The notes beneath the pieces were generated by a model. That model was not told where the DNA came from, ran no database searches, and worked only from the letters and a program-made list of their open reading frames with translations. A stretch of DNA of 64,000 nucleotides from Patulibacter minatonensis DSM 18081. GTDB lineage: Bacteria; Actinomycetota; Thermoleophilia; Solirubrobacterales; Solirubrobacteraceae. Of this stretch, positions 53,350-62,043 are shown one piece after another. The position numbers and the translations under genes were made by a program. Every line of letters starts with the position of its first letter. Positions within the stretch are counted from its first letter, which is position 1. The stretch lies in contig NZ_KI912613.1 in NCBI RefSeq assembly GCF_000519325.1, positions 5,058,171 through 5,122,170 on the forward strand, in the 5' to 3' direction.

Positions 53350-54558
53350 TCAATCGGTTCTGTCCACGGTCGGGCCGCGTCTCGCAGCTGCCCTGCCCTG
53401 CGCGTAGATCGCCTGCAGCAGGCCGATCGCGAGATAGGTGGACAGCACGGAGGACCCTCCGTAGCTCACAAGTGGGAGTGGGATGCCGGTGATCGGCATG
53501 ATGCCGACGTTCATCCCTGCGTTGACCAGGACCTGGAACAACAGCATGGCCAAGATACCCGCCGCGAGGACCGCGCCGTAGAAGTCTCTGGCCGTCGAGA
53601 GGATCCGGAGCCCTCTCCACATGATCAAGGCGAAGAGCGAGAGTATCGCTGCGGCGCCCACGAAGCCGTACCGCTCGCCGGCGGAGGCGAAGATGAAGTC
53701 GGTCTGCTGCTCGGGCAGGTAGCCGAGGGTCTGCTGCGTCGCCTCGTCGCCGCGGCCCGTCTTCTGGCCCGAGCCGATGGCGGCCTTGGCCTGCTTGAGC
53801 TGGTAGCGCGGGTCGGTCTGGCCGGGCTCGACCCGGTGGTTCGCGTTCGGGCTCAGGAAGGCCGTGATGCGGTCCGCCTGGTAGCCCTTCAGCACGTTGA
53901 CCCCGGCGGCGGGCAGCACGCCGAGGGCACCGACGATCACGATCGTCGCGATCGTCCCGATGATCGCCAGGTGCCGGCCGGGCGTGCCGCCGATCAGCAG
54001 CACCGCGAGGGCGATGGCGCCGTAGACGAGCGACGTCCCGAAGTCCGCGGTCAGCGCCCCCGGGACGCCCGCGAGCGCGAGCACGCCGAACGTCGTCGTC
54101 CAGGAGTGGACCGCCGTCCTGCGTCCGACGATGAAGCTCGCGGCGACCACGACGACGAGGACCTTGCCGAGCTCGGACGCCTGGAAGCTGAAGAACCCGA
54201 GGTTGATCGACAGCGTCGAGCCGTTGACCTTCTGGCCGAGGAACGCGACGGCCAGGATCGACCCGATCATGAAGGCGTAGAGCGGCCAGCGGATCGCCTG
54301 CCAGCGGGCGTAGTCGATGCGGGAGACGACGGCCGCGACGCCCAGGCCGACGATGCCGTAGGCGACCTGGCGGACGACGAAGGCGTTGCCCGTCGTCGCG
54401 CCGGCGATCGCCAGGCACGAGCACGCCGTCAGCGCGATCGCGGCGAAGGCGAGGACGGGGTCGAACGGCAGGCCGACGTCGACGATGTCGGAGAGCGTGC
54501 GCCTGCGGCGCTGCGGGGAGCGGAGGCCGACCTGGCCGGCGGAGCGTCCGGTGGCCAT
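53350..54558 (-). CDS. rodA: SEDS peptidoglycan polymerase RodA
   Basis: 402 aa, ten membrane helices. Glycosyltransferase of the elongation machinery, acting with PBP2. SEDS motifs: NGSTLSINLGFFSFQASELGK (read to the catalytic-region Glu-Leu-Gly-Lys), ADFGTSLVYGAIALAV, and the C-terminal PITGIPLPLVSYGGSSVLST. ATG 54558 shares one base with the mrdA stop (TGATG). Confidence 0.96.
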   Translation of the reverse strand: MATGRSAGQVGLRSPQRRRRTLSDIVDVGLPFDPVLAFAAIALTACSCLAIAGATTGNAFVVRQVAYGIVGLGVAAVVSRIDYARWQAIRWPLYAFMIGSILAVAFLGQKVNGSTLSINLGFFSFQASELGKVLVVVVAASFIVGRRTAVHSWTTTFGVLALAGVPGALTADFGTSLVYGAIALAVLLIGGTPGRHLAIIGTIATIVIVGALGVLPAAGVNVLKGYQADRITAFLSPNANHRVEPGQTDPRYQLKQAKAAIGSGQKTGRGDEATQQTLGYLPEQQTDFIFASAGERYGFVGAAAILSLFALIMWRGLRILSTARDFYGAVLAAGILAMLLFQVLVNAGMNVGIMPITGIPLPLVSYGGSSVLSTYLAIGLLQAIYAQGRAAARRGPTVDRTD

Positions 54559-56858
54559 CACTCGGTCGCGTTCGCGGAGCTTCTGGCGGCCTCGCACGGG
54601 GCCGTCGATTTGGGCTGCTGGTACCACGTGCGCAGCATCCGGCAGACGACCGGGGCGGCGGTCGTGGTGCCGAAGCCGCCGTTCTCGACGGTCGCGACGA
54701 CGACGATCGGCCGCTCGGGATCGGGGACCATCGCGGCGAACCACGCCTGGTCCGGGCAGGACGACTCGTTGCAGCGCTGCGCGGTGCCGGTCTTGCCGTA
54801 GACGGGGAACGCGTTCTGGTCCCAGCCGGCGAAGACCCCGGCCGCCGTGCCGTCGGGCGTGGCGGTCACCGCGTTGAGGCCCTTGAGGATGTCCTGCTTC
54901 CAGGTCGGGTCGCCGACCTGGACCGTGCGGCGCGGCTTCGGCTTGAAGGCCTGGAGCAGCTCGCCGTCCTGCTTCTGGATCTGCATGCCGAGCTGCGGCG
55001 TCGGGAAGTGCAGGTCCTGGGTCGGCCGGCCGCGCGGGTCGTAGAGCCCGGCGTATGCGACGGCCACCTGCAGCGGCGTCGCGAGGAAGTCGCCCTGGCC
55101 GACGGAGAGGTTGATGTTGTCGCCCAGCAGGAACTGACCCGTCGGGTCGAAGACGAGGCCGCAGGACGCCTTCCCCTCGTCCTTGCGGCACTGGAGCTCG
55201 CGCTCGTTCTGCTTCTTCCGCCACGCGGCGTCCGGGACGGTCCCCGGCGTCTCGCCCGGCAGGTCGATCCCGGTGTCCTTGCCGTAGCCGAAGAGGCGGG
55301 CCCACGTCTGCAGCGGCTTGTTCTGCTGGCGGAACAGCTGCTGACCGATCTCGTAGAAGTAGACGTCCGAGGAGATCTGCAGCGCACCCTCGAGGTTCGA
55401 GCTGCCGAGGTCCTCCTTGCCGGCGTTGCAGAACTCCTGCTTGAGCGTGCCGACCGTGATGCACGAGCCGCTCGGGCCCTGCGTCTCCGGGGTGATCACG
55501 CCCGTCGAGAGGCCCGCCAGCGCCGTCACCGGCTTGAACGTCGAACCCGTCGCGTACTGGCCCTGGATCGCCCGGTTCAGCAGCGGCACCCCGGCGCGCT
55601 TGCCGACCAGGCGGCGGTACTTCTTCGTCGACAGCGGCCCGTAGACGGTGTTGAGGTCGACCGTCGGGTAGGACCCCATCGCGAGGATCTCGCCGTTGCG
55701 CGGGTCCATCGCCACGTAGGCGCCGCCGGCGCGGTAGCCCGTCTTCGAGTCGATCGAGTCGCCGGACTTGGGGCCGATGACCTTGGACATGCCGAACTGG
55801 CCGGTCTTCTCCAGCGCGGTGTCGATCGAGAGCTGCAGGCGGCTGCCCTGCTTCGGGGCCTCGTCCGAGACCTTCCCGGTCGGGCGGCCCTGGGCGTCGA
55901 CCTCGACCGTCTGCTCGCCGTCCTTGCCCTGCAGGAAGCTGTTGTACTCGAACTCCAGGCCGTTCTGACCGATCAGCTGCCCGGCCTTCAGGTCGCGGTA
56001 CTTCGCCTCCTTGAGCTGGTCCTCGCTGATCTGCCCGACGTTGCCGAACAGCTGCGCGGCGACCGACCCGTTCGGGTACCGCCGCAGGTACTCCTTCGTC
56101 ACCGTGATGCCCGGGAACTCCGCCTGGCGCTCCAGCAGGTAGTTGCGCAGCCCGGCGCTGACCTTCCGGCTCTTCAGCGCGACCCCGCCGTAGGGCAGCT
56201 TCACGGTGCTCGAGACCACGCGGTCGTAGAGGGTGCGGGTCGACGACCCGAGCAGCGGGGCCATCCGGGTCAGGAGCGCGCGGAGCCGCGGCGACGCGTC
56301 GCGACTGACGCGCAGCTGCGCGGGCTGCCTGCCCGCGAGCGTCCGCTCGGCCTGACGGTCCGCGGCCTTGCGGTAGCGCGCCACCCGCCGGCGGGTCTGC
56401 GTCAGCCGCCGCGCCGCCTGCGCGGGCGTCTGCCGGGCGATCCGCCGCTTCGCCGTCGCGCTCAGCGCGTTGTCGTGGTTCCGCTTCTTGTCGTCGACGA
56501 GCTGGTCGGACAGGTTGCCGACCGCGACGTCGTACTCGCCCTGCTTCTGGCCCCAGTTCGCGATCGTGGTGCGGTCGTCCTCCGGGATCGCCTCGGCCTG
56601 CAGCGTCACGACCGTCGACGCGTCGTTCTCGACCAGGGGCTTGCGGTCGCGGTCGACGATGTTGCCCCGCGGGGCCGCGACGCGGACGACGCGCGCACCG
56701 TTGCTGGCGGCCTCGGTCAGGTACTGGTCGCCCTGCAGGATCTGGAGGAACCAGAGCCGCAGGAAGAGGATCGCGAAGACCCCGAACGCGATGATGCCGA
56801 AGGCGGCCACGCGGAGCGCGAGCTGCGGGGTCGGTGTCCTGCGGTCGAGGGAGCTCAT
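54558..56858 (-). CDS. mrdA: Penicillin-binding protein 2 (elongation transpeptidase)
   Basis: 766 aa. One N-terminal helix (about residues 17-38), APRGNIVDRDRKPL start of the pedestal, then the transpeptidase domain with SxxK in ATGSTFKPVTA (about 441), SxN-type SSDVYFYEIG and KTGT in YGKTGTAQ (about 689). An Arg-rich helical insert (QTPAQAARRLTQTRRRVARY) sits in the pedestal. Partner of RodA. ATG 56858 overlaps the mreD stop. Confidence 0.95.
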   Translation of the reverse strand: MSSLDRRTPTPQLALRVAAFGIIAFGVFAILFLRLWFLQILQGDQYLTEAASNGARVVRVAAPRGNIVDRDRKPLVENDASTVVTLQAEAIPEDDRTTIANWGQKQGEYDVAVGNLSDQLVDDKKRNHDNALSATAKRRIARQTPAQAARRLTQTRRRVARYRKAADRQAERTLAGRQPAQLRVSRDASPRLRALLTRMAPLLGSSTRTLYDRVVSSTVKLPYGGVALKSRKVSAGLRNYLLERQAEFPGITVTKEYLRRYPNGSVAAQLFGNVGQISEDQLKEAKYRDLKAGQLIGQNGLEFEYNSFLQGKDGEQTVEVDAQGRPTGKVSDEAPKQGSRLQLSIDTALEKTGQFGMSKVIGPKSGDSIDSKTGYRAGGAYVAMDPRNGEILAMGSYPTVDLNTVYGPLSTKKYRRLVGKRAGVPLLNRAIQGQYATGSTFKPVTALAGLSTGVITPETQGPSGSCITVGTLKQEFCNAGKEDLGSSNLEGALQISSDVYFYEIGQQLFRQQNKPLQTWARLFGYGKDTGIDLPGETPGTVPDAAWRKKQNERELQCRKDEGKASCGLVFDPTGQFLLGDNINLSVGQGDFLATPLQVAVAYAGLYDPRGRPTQDLHFPTPQLGMQIQKQDGELLQAFKPKPRRTVQVGDPTWKQDILKGLNAVTATPDGTAAGVFAGWDQNAFPVYGKTGTAQRCNESSCPDQAWFAAMVPDPERPIVVVATVENGGFGTTTAAPVVCRMLRTWYQQPKSTAPCEAARSSANATE

Positions 56859-57502
56859 CGGATGCGCACGTCGATGTCGGACGATGCCGAGCGGCGGCCG
56901 TAGTTGCGGCGGCGTCGTCTGCGGCGGGCCTCCTCGGGGAGCATCGGGAGGAGCCAGGCCCGGGTCCGATTATGCACGGGCAGCGCGATCAGGGCGTCGA
57001 TCAACGACGTGCCCCCGATCACCCACACCATCCGGACGTTCACGGTGACGCCCTGGGTCAGGAGCAGCTCGACGAAGCTGTAGACGAGCAGCCCGGCGGC
57101 GGTGCCGAACAGGCCGATGACCACCGGGACGACGCTGGACTCCGGGTCGCGCATCTCCCCCAGGCGTCCGGCGGCGTACGCGACGACGACGTACACGAGC
57201 GACGTGATGCCGCTGGTCTGGCCGGTGATCTGGTCGATCAGGAGCCCGACGCCGAAGCCGTACGCGATCCCGCTGACCGGGCCGGCCAGCAGGGCGACCA
57301 TCAGGACCGAGAGCAGTCCGAGGTCGATCCCCATGCCGAGGAACTGGACGCGCCCGAAGAACGACAGCTGGAGCATCGCGACGAGGAACCCGAGCAGCAC
57401 GAGCCGCAGGACGGGCTTGGGCCCGAGCGCGGCGTGGTCGGGGAGCCGCGGCCGCCGTCGCCGGCGGCGGCCGGACCGACGGACGGTCGGCGGCCGGTTC
57501 AC
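56855..57502 (-). CDS. mreD: Rod-shape protein MreD
   Basis: 215 aa with about five membrane helices (FLVAMLQLSFFGRVQFLG, LLSVLMVALLAGPVSGIAYG, GLFGTAAGLLVYSFVELLL). Basic N- and C-termini, the last unusually Arg-rich (EEARRRRRRRNYGRRS). GTG 57502 overlaps the mreC stop (GTGA). Identified mainly by position in mreBCD and topology. Confidence 0.9.
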   Translation of the reverse strand: MNRPPTVRRSGRRRRRRPRLPDHAALGPKPVLRLVLLGFLVAMLQLSFFGRVQFLGMGIDLGLLSVLMVALLAGPVSGIAYGFGVGLLIDQITGQTSGITSLVYVVVAYAAGRLGEMRDPESSVVPVVIGLFGTAAGLLVYSFVELLLTQGVTVNVRMVWVIGGTSLIDALIALPVHNRTRAWLLPMLPEEARRRRRRRNYGRRSASSDIDVRIR

Positions 57503-58647
57503 GGAGCCCCGGACGTCGTGGTCCGACCGGACGTCGCCCCGTCGGTGCCGGTCTGGCCGGTGTCGGTGCTCCCGGCCCCGGTCGTCCCGGCGCCCGGGGT
57601 CGTCGTGCCGGTGCCGCCGGTCGCGCCGTTCTCGCCGGTCGTCGCAGGGGTGGAGCCGGTGGTGGTCGCCGCGGTGCCCGTGCTCGTCGTCGGCCTGTTC
57701 GCGGACCCGGAGGTCGTCCGCCCGCCGCGGTCCGGCTGCGCGGTGCTCGGGCACGAGGCGACCCTGCCGGTCGGCCGCGCGCCGCTCGCGCGGTTCCCGT
57801 TGACGACGCGACGGAGCACCTGGACGTCCTCGAGCGTCTGGAGGTCCACGAGCGGCTTGATGTGGCCGATCTGCTCGTCGGTGCGCCGGTCGCTGACGCT
57901 CGTGATCCTCCCGATCGGGAGGTACGGCGGCGCGTTGGACGGGAACTTGCTCGTGTCGTCGACCGTCCCCGACGTGTACACGAGCGCGTTCTGCTTGATC
58001 GTGCTCGTGGACGGCACGAACTCGAGCTCGAGGTCCGAGAGCGTCCCGGCCCCGGCGCCGCGCACCGTCAGGACCGGCTTGACCCCGGGGAGGTACGCGC
58101 CGACGGCGACGTCCTGACTGGGCAGCAGGGAGACCGTCGCGTTGTTCAGCCGGACGCCGCTGACGAAGCCGACCAGCCCGGCGCCCTCGCCCGCGGCCCC
58201 GACGACGGCCTGGCGGTCCTGCACGCCCTGGGCGGTGCCCTGGTCGATCGTGATCGTGGTCGCCCAGGCGGTCGGGCTCTTGCCGATGACGTTCGCGGGG
58301 AGCGGGTCGTTGCGCTGCAGCTTGAGGCTGTCGACCATGTTCGACAGGCACTGCATGTTCGGGAACTTCCGCAGCTCGCCGTTCAGCCGGGCGTTCTCGG
58401 CCCGCAGCTGCGCGGCGTCCTTCTTCAGGTCCTGGTTCTCGCCCTTGGCGTCGGCGGTGTCCCCGACCCAGTGGACGAGGTCCCGTGCGGGCTTGGCGAT
58501 CTTCGAGCCGCCCTCGCCCAGGGCGCCGAGCGGTCCGCCGGACGCCCCTCCCGCGGCTCCGAAGCCTGCGGTGATGAGGACGAGGCAGACCGCCACGAGG
58601 GCGGCCAGGATCAGGCGGCGTCGGCGGCGGGCGGCGGGATCGATCAC
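57499..58647 (-). CDS. mreC: Rod-shape protein MreC
   Basis: 382 aa. One N-terminal helix, a coiled coil (ENQDLKKDAAQLRAENARLN), and the two-barrel MreC domain (ANVIGKSPTAWATTITIDQG, QAVVGAAGEGAGLVGFVS). The last about 90 residues are Thr/Gly/Ser-rich and low complexity, absent in most MreC. Four Cys-poor; extracytoplasmic. GTG 58647. Confidence 0.93.
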   Translation of the reverse strand: MIDPAARRRRRLILAALVAVCLVLITAGFGAAGGASGGPLGALGEGGSKIAKPARDLVHWVGDTADAKGENQDLKKDAAQLRAENARLNGELRKFPNMQCLSNMVDSLKLQRNDPLPANVIGKSPTAWATTITIDQGTAQGVQDRQAVVGAAGEGAGLVGFVSGVRLNNATVSLLPSQDVAVGAYLPGVKPVLTVRGAGAGTLSDLELEFVPSTSTIKQNALVYTSGTVDDTSKFPSNAPPYLPIGRITSVSDRRTDEQIGHIKPLVDLQTLEDVQVLRRVVNGNRASGARPTGRVASCPSTAQPDRGGRTTSGSANRPTTSTGTAATTTGSTPATTGENGATGGTGTTTPGAGTTGAGSTDTGQTGTDGATSGRTTTSGAP

Positions 58648-58707
58648 GTGGGAGGGTGGGTGCGCGGGGAGGACGACCGGGGAGTCGGCGCGCGGGGAGC
58701 CTAGCTC

Positions 58708-59766
58708 CTAGTAGCGGTTGCGACGCCCGCCGCGACGCGAGTGGCCGCGGTTCATCCGGTGGATGACCTCGAACTCCTCGAGCGAGCGGCCGGAGCCGAC
58801 GGCCACGCAGGTCAACGGGGACTCTGCCAGGTGTGCGGGCATCTGCGTCTCCTCGCGGAGCCGCTCGTCCAGGCCGCGGAGCAGCGAACCGCCGCCCGCC
58901 AGCATGATCCCGCGGTCCATGATGTCGGACGAGAGCTCGGGCGGCGTGCGGTCCAGCGTCTCCTTCACGGCCTCGATGATGGTCGACAGCGGCTCCTCGA
59001 GCGCCGTACGGACCTCCTCGGACGTGATGACGACCGTCTTCGGCAGGCCCGAGACCATGTCGCGACCGCGGATCTCCGTCTGGACCTCCTCGACCATCGG
59101 GTACGCGGACCCGACCTCGAGCTTCACGTCCTCGGCCATCTGGGTGCCGATCAGCAGCTTGTACTCGCGCTTGGCGTAGGCGACGATCGCCTCGTCGAAC
59201 TCGTCGCCGCCGACCCGGACGGACTGCGAGACGACGATGCCGCCGAGCGAGATCACCGCGACCTCGCTGGTGCCGCCGCCGATGTCGACGACCATCGAAC
59301 CGGTCGGCTCGGCCACGGGCAGCCCGGCACCGATCGCGGCGGCCATGGGCTCCTCGATGAGGTAGGCCTGACGGGCGCCGGCGGAGATCGAGGCCTCCTC
59401 GACCGCGCGCTTCTCGACGCCGGTGACGCCCGAGGGCACGCAGACGACGACCCGCGGGTGCGCGAACCGGTTCTGGTGCGCCTTCTGGATGAAGTGGCGG
59501 AGCATCTCCTCCGTCACGTCGAAGTCCGCGATGACGCCGTCCTTCAGCGGACGGATCGCCTGGATGGTGCCCGGCGTGCGGCCGAGCATGCGCTTGGCCT
59601 CGATGCCAACGGCGTGGACCTCGCCGGATCGTGAGTCGATCGCCACCACGGATGGCTCGGAGAGCACGATCCCGCGGCCCCGGACGTACACCAGGGTGTT
59701 GGCGGTGCCGAGGTCGACCGCCATGTCGCGGCTGCCGATCCCGGTCAGGTAGCTGAAGATGCTCAT
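58708..59766 (-). CDS. mreB: Actin-like cytoskeletal protein MreB
   Basis: 352 aa. ATP-binding filament protein organising wall synthesis. [20 protein letters not shown] (phosphate 1), [31 protein letters not shown] (phosphate 2), [14 protein letters not shown] (adenosine). ATG 59766. A -10-like TAGACT lies about 90 bp upstream. First gene of the mreBCD-mrdA-rodA-rne-rplU-rpmA run. Confidence 0.97.
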   Translation of the reverse strand: MSIFSYLTGIGSRDMAVDLGTANTLVYVRGRGIVLSEPSVVAIDSRSGEVHAVGIEAKRMLGRTPGTIQAIRPLKDGVIADFDVTEEMLRHFIQKAHQNRFAHPRVVVCVPSGVTGVEKRAVEEASISAGARQAYLIEEPMAAAIGAGLPVAEPTGSMVVDIGGGTSEVAVISLGGIVVSQSVRVGGDEFDEAIVAYAKREYKLLIGTQMAEDVKLEVGSAYPMVEEVQTEIRGRDMVSGLPKTVVITSEEVRTALEEPLSTIIEAVKETLDRTPPELSSDIMDRGIMLAGGGSLLRGLDERLREETQMPAHLAESPLTCVAVGSGRSLEEFEVIHRMNRGHSRRGGRRNRY

Positions 59767-59855
59767 CGAGGCAGGTTCCGGTTCCGCGAGGTCTCGGGGG
59801 TCGGGCACTCGTCGGGGGGACGCCGTGCCACGCCACCGCCGCGGAACGAGGGCGG

Positions 59856-59861
59856 AGTCTA
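59856..59861 (-). promoter_or_regulatory. Possible -10 box for mreB
   Basis: TAGACT on the minus strand, 90 bp before the mreB start, in an A/T-richer spot of an otherwise GC-rich 253-bp gap (59767-60019). No clear -35 is visible. The gap shows nothing else. Confidence 0.3.
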
Positions 59862-60019
59862 TCGGAGGGGCCCCGTCCGCCCGCCGGTGCATCCGGCCGT
59901 GCAGGCCCGCGCGAATCGCCTGCTCGCATCGGGGCTACCGCCGGTACGGTCGGGGTGGTCGCACGGGGAGCGTGCGGGGCGTCACGGTCGGAGCACGGGA
60001 GTCCGGTCGGCGACCGGGC

Positions 60020-60613
60020 TCAGGACCGCAGCAGCCCCGGCACCGCCCGGACGATCAGGCCTACCGGCAGGCCCACGACCGTCCACCAGTCGCCCTCGAT
60101 GCCGTCGACGAGCAGGGCGCCGCGGAGCTGGATCGCGTAGCCGCCCGCGCGGCCCTCCCACTCCCCCGTGCCGACGTACCAGGCGACGTCGTCGTCGCTC
60201 AGGGCCCGGAAGCGGACGAGGGTGAGGGCGGCGTCGGCCAGGAGGACCTCGTCCGCCCCGTCGGGGCCGCCCGCGCGGACGACGGCCGCCGAGGAGGCGA
60301 CGTGGTGGCCGTCCCCGGACCACCGGCGCAGCATCGTGGCGGCCTCGGCGGCGTCGGCCGGCTTCCCAACCGCCCGGGGCGCGTCGGCCGTGCGGTCGAC
60401 GATCACCGTGTCCGAGCCGAGGATCAGGGTCCCGGCCGGCTGGTCCCGCGCGACCGCGCGGGCCTTCAGGAGGGCGTTCTGCACCGCGACCGCGACCGGG
60501 TCGCCGTCGGTCAGCTCGTCGACGCCGGGGACCACGACGCGGTGCTCGACGCCGAGGGTGGTGAGGATCGCCCGGCGCTGCGGGGATCCGGAGGCGAGGA
60601 CGAGCTCGCTCAC
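60020..60613 (-). CDS. maf: Maf-family nucleoside triphosphate pyrophosphatase
   Basis: 197 aa. Hydrolyses non-canonical or modified NTPs. LVLASGSPQRRAIL is the P-loop-like signature; VQNALLKARAVA, LGSDTVIVD (catalytic Asp) and GRAGGYAIQLRGALLVDGIE-type end block follow. GTG 60613. Confidence 0.93.
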   Translation of the reverse strand: MSELVLASGSPQRRAILTTLGVEHRVVVPGVDELTDGDPVAVAVQNALLKARAVARDQPAGTLILGSDTVIVDRTADAPRAVGKPADAAEAATMLRRWSGDGHHVASSAAVVRAGGPDGADEVLLADAALTLVRFRALSDDDVAWYVGTGEWEGRAGGYAIQLRGALLVDGIEGDWWTVVGLPVGLIVRAVPGLLRS

Positions 60614-60717
60614 GGGCGGGTCCGGACCGTCGGGGCGGACGGGGCCGGCCGGTGCCCGGTGGGTGCCGCGTCCGCCCGCCGGGAGCGGATCCCGGGAGGC
60701 GGCGCGGCACCCATCGA

Positions 60718-61125
60718 TCAGCCGATCTCCGGGAAGAAGCGCTTGATCTCGATCTCGGCGTTCTCGTCGGAGTCCGAGCCGTGGACGACGTTCTCGCCGG
60801 CCTCGATGGCCAGGTCGCCGCGGATCGAGCCGGTGGCGGCCTCGAGCGGGTTCGTGGCGCCGATGATCTGGCGGGCGACCTCGACGGCCGACGGGCCCTC
60901 GAGGATCGCGGCGACGACGGGGCTCTGCGTCATGAAGGACACGAGCTCGCCGAAGAACGGCTTGTCGTCGAGGTGCGCGTAGTGCTCCTCGACGACCGAC
61001 GTCTGCAGCGGCACGAGCTTGAGCTGCTGGATCTTCAGGCCCTTGCGCTCGAAGCGGCCGAGCACGTCGCCGACCAGCTGGCGCTGGACGCCGTCCGGCT
61101 TCACGAGGATGAGGGTGCGGGACAT
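60718..61125 (-). CDS. ndk: Nucleoside diphosphate kinase
   Basis: 135 aa. Transfers gamma-phosphate between nucleotides through a phospho-His. TLILVKPDGVQR start, NPLEAATGSIRGDLA, catalytic His115 in NVVHGSDS, ending IKRFFPEIG. Normal length. ATG 61125. Confidence 0.97.
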   Translation of the reverse strand: MSRTLILVKPDGVQRQLVGDVLGRFERKGLKIQQLKLVPLQTSVVEEHYAHLDDKPFFGELVSFMTQSPVVAAILEGPSAVEVARQIIGATNPLEAATGSIRGDLAIEAGENVVHGSDSDENAEIEIKRFFPEIG

Positions 61126-61234
61126 TCGGTCACTCCTGCGCGGCGCTGCGCGCGTCTGGGTCTGCGGACGCCGGACAGTCAACCAGTCGCGGCGCGCGCG
61201 CGACGCGAGGGTGCCGCGGCACCCCGGAACGACG

Positions 61235-61258
61235 ACCGCCCGCGACGGGGCGGGCGGT
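61235..61258 (-). terminator. Hairpin terminator after the zinc-ribbon membrane gene
   Basis: ACCGCCCG (61235-61242), 8-nt loop, CGGGCGGT (61251-61258). A 16-nt palindrome GGGTGCCGCGGCACCC at 61209-61224 lies next to it. Confidence 0.5.
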
Positions 61259-61315
61259 GGCGGGACGCCGCGGGGCGGCGCCGATCCGGGCGGGACGGGA
61301 CGGGACCGTCCCGGG

Positions 61316-61831
61316 CTACGCCTGTTGCTCGGTCTCGCGCGCCTCGGAGCGCCCACGGCGCCGGCGGCGCGGCGTGCGGCCGGCGATCTCGGTCTCGCAG
61401 TACGGGCAGATGCGCCACTCGGGATCGAGCGGGCGCGCGCAGCCGGTGCACTGGTCGCGCAGCTTCTTCAGGCACGACGGGCAGCGCAGGAAGTCCTTTT
61501 GGACCTGGTACTCGCAGTGCGGGCAGAGAAGCACGCCGGACTGCAGGAGCCGGGCCTCGGCGGCCTGCATCTCGAGCTCGCGCTCGCGCACGTCGTCCAG
61601 GTACTCCGGGGGCCGCACGACCATGTAGATCACGGTGCCGGCGAAGGGGAGCACGAGCGCGGCGACCGTCGCCGTGCCGATGAGGACCGGGTCCGTGATG
61701 CGGCGCCGGGCGTCCGCCCACGTGTAGTAGACCAGCGCGAGCCAGATCAGGACGACGAACAGCACGAGCAGCTTGACGACCACGTCGAGCGTCGAGTTGT
61801 CGATGCCGAAGACAGCGAGGAGATCAGGCAT
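61316..61831 (-). CDS. Two-helix membrane protein with double zinc ribbon
   Basis: 171 aa. Helices at about residues 18-38 and 49-71, then a soluble part with CPHC ... CPSC, CTGC and CPYC, i.e. two zinc-ribbon pairs, and a basic tail. Common in this lineage next to folC and ndk; function unknown. ATG 61831. Confidence 0.7.
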   Translation of the reverse strand: MPDLLAVFGIDNSTLDVVVKLLVLFVVLIWLALVYYTWADARRRITDPVLIGTATVAALVLPFAGTVIYMVVRPPEYLDDVRERELEMQAAEARLLQSGVLLCPHCEYQVQKDFLRCPSCLKKLRDQCTGCARPLDPEWRICPYCETEIAGRTPRRRRRGRSEARETEQQA

Positions 61832-61906
61832 GGGGATCAGTCATGTGGATCACAGGGCGGGGGTTCGCCGTCGCAGGGGGGATTCCCTGCAACCGGCCGG
61901 GATCGG

Positions 61907-62041
61907 TCAGACGAAGGCCCGTCCGAGCCCGTAACCGACACCGAAGAAGACCAGGATCACGAGGGCGACGACGGCAGCCACGGCCAGCACCATCCGGAGG
62001 ACGGGGATCGAGTCGTCGTGGCGGGGCGTCGTCGGGGCCAT
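61907..62041 (-). CDS. 44-aa single-helix membrane protein
   Basis: Polar start (APTTPRHDDSIPVLR) and one membrane helix (MVLAVAAVVALVILVFFGVG). ATG 62041 is 2 bp after the folC stop, so co-translation is likely. Unknown role. Confidence 0.5.
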   Translation of the reverse strand: MAPTTPRHDDSIPVLRMVLAVAAVVALVILVFFGVGYGLGRAFV

Positions 62042-62043
62042 GG

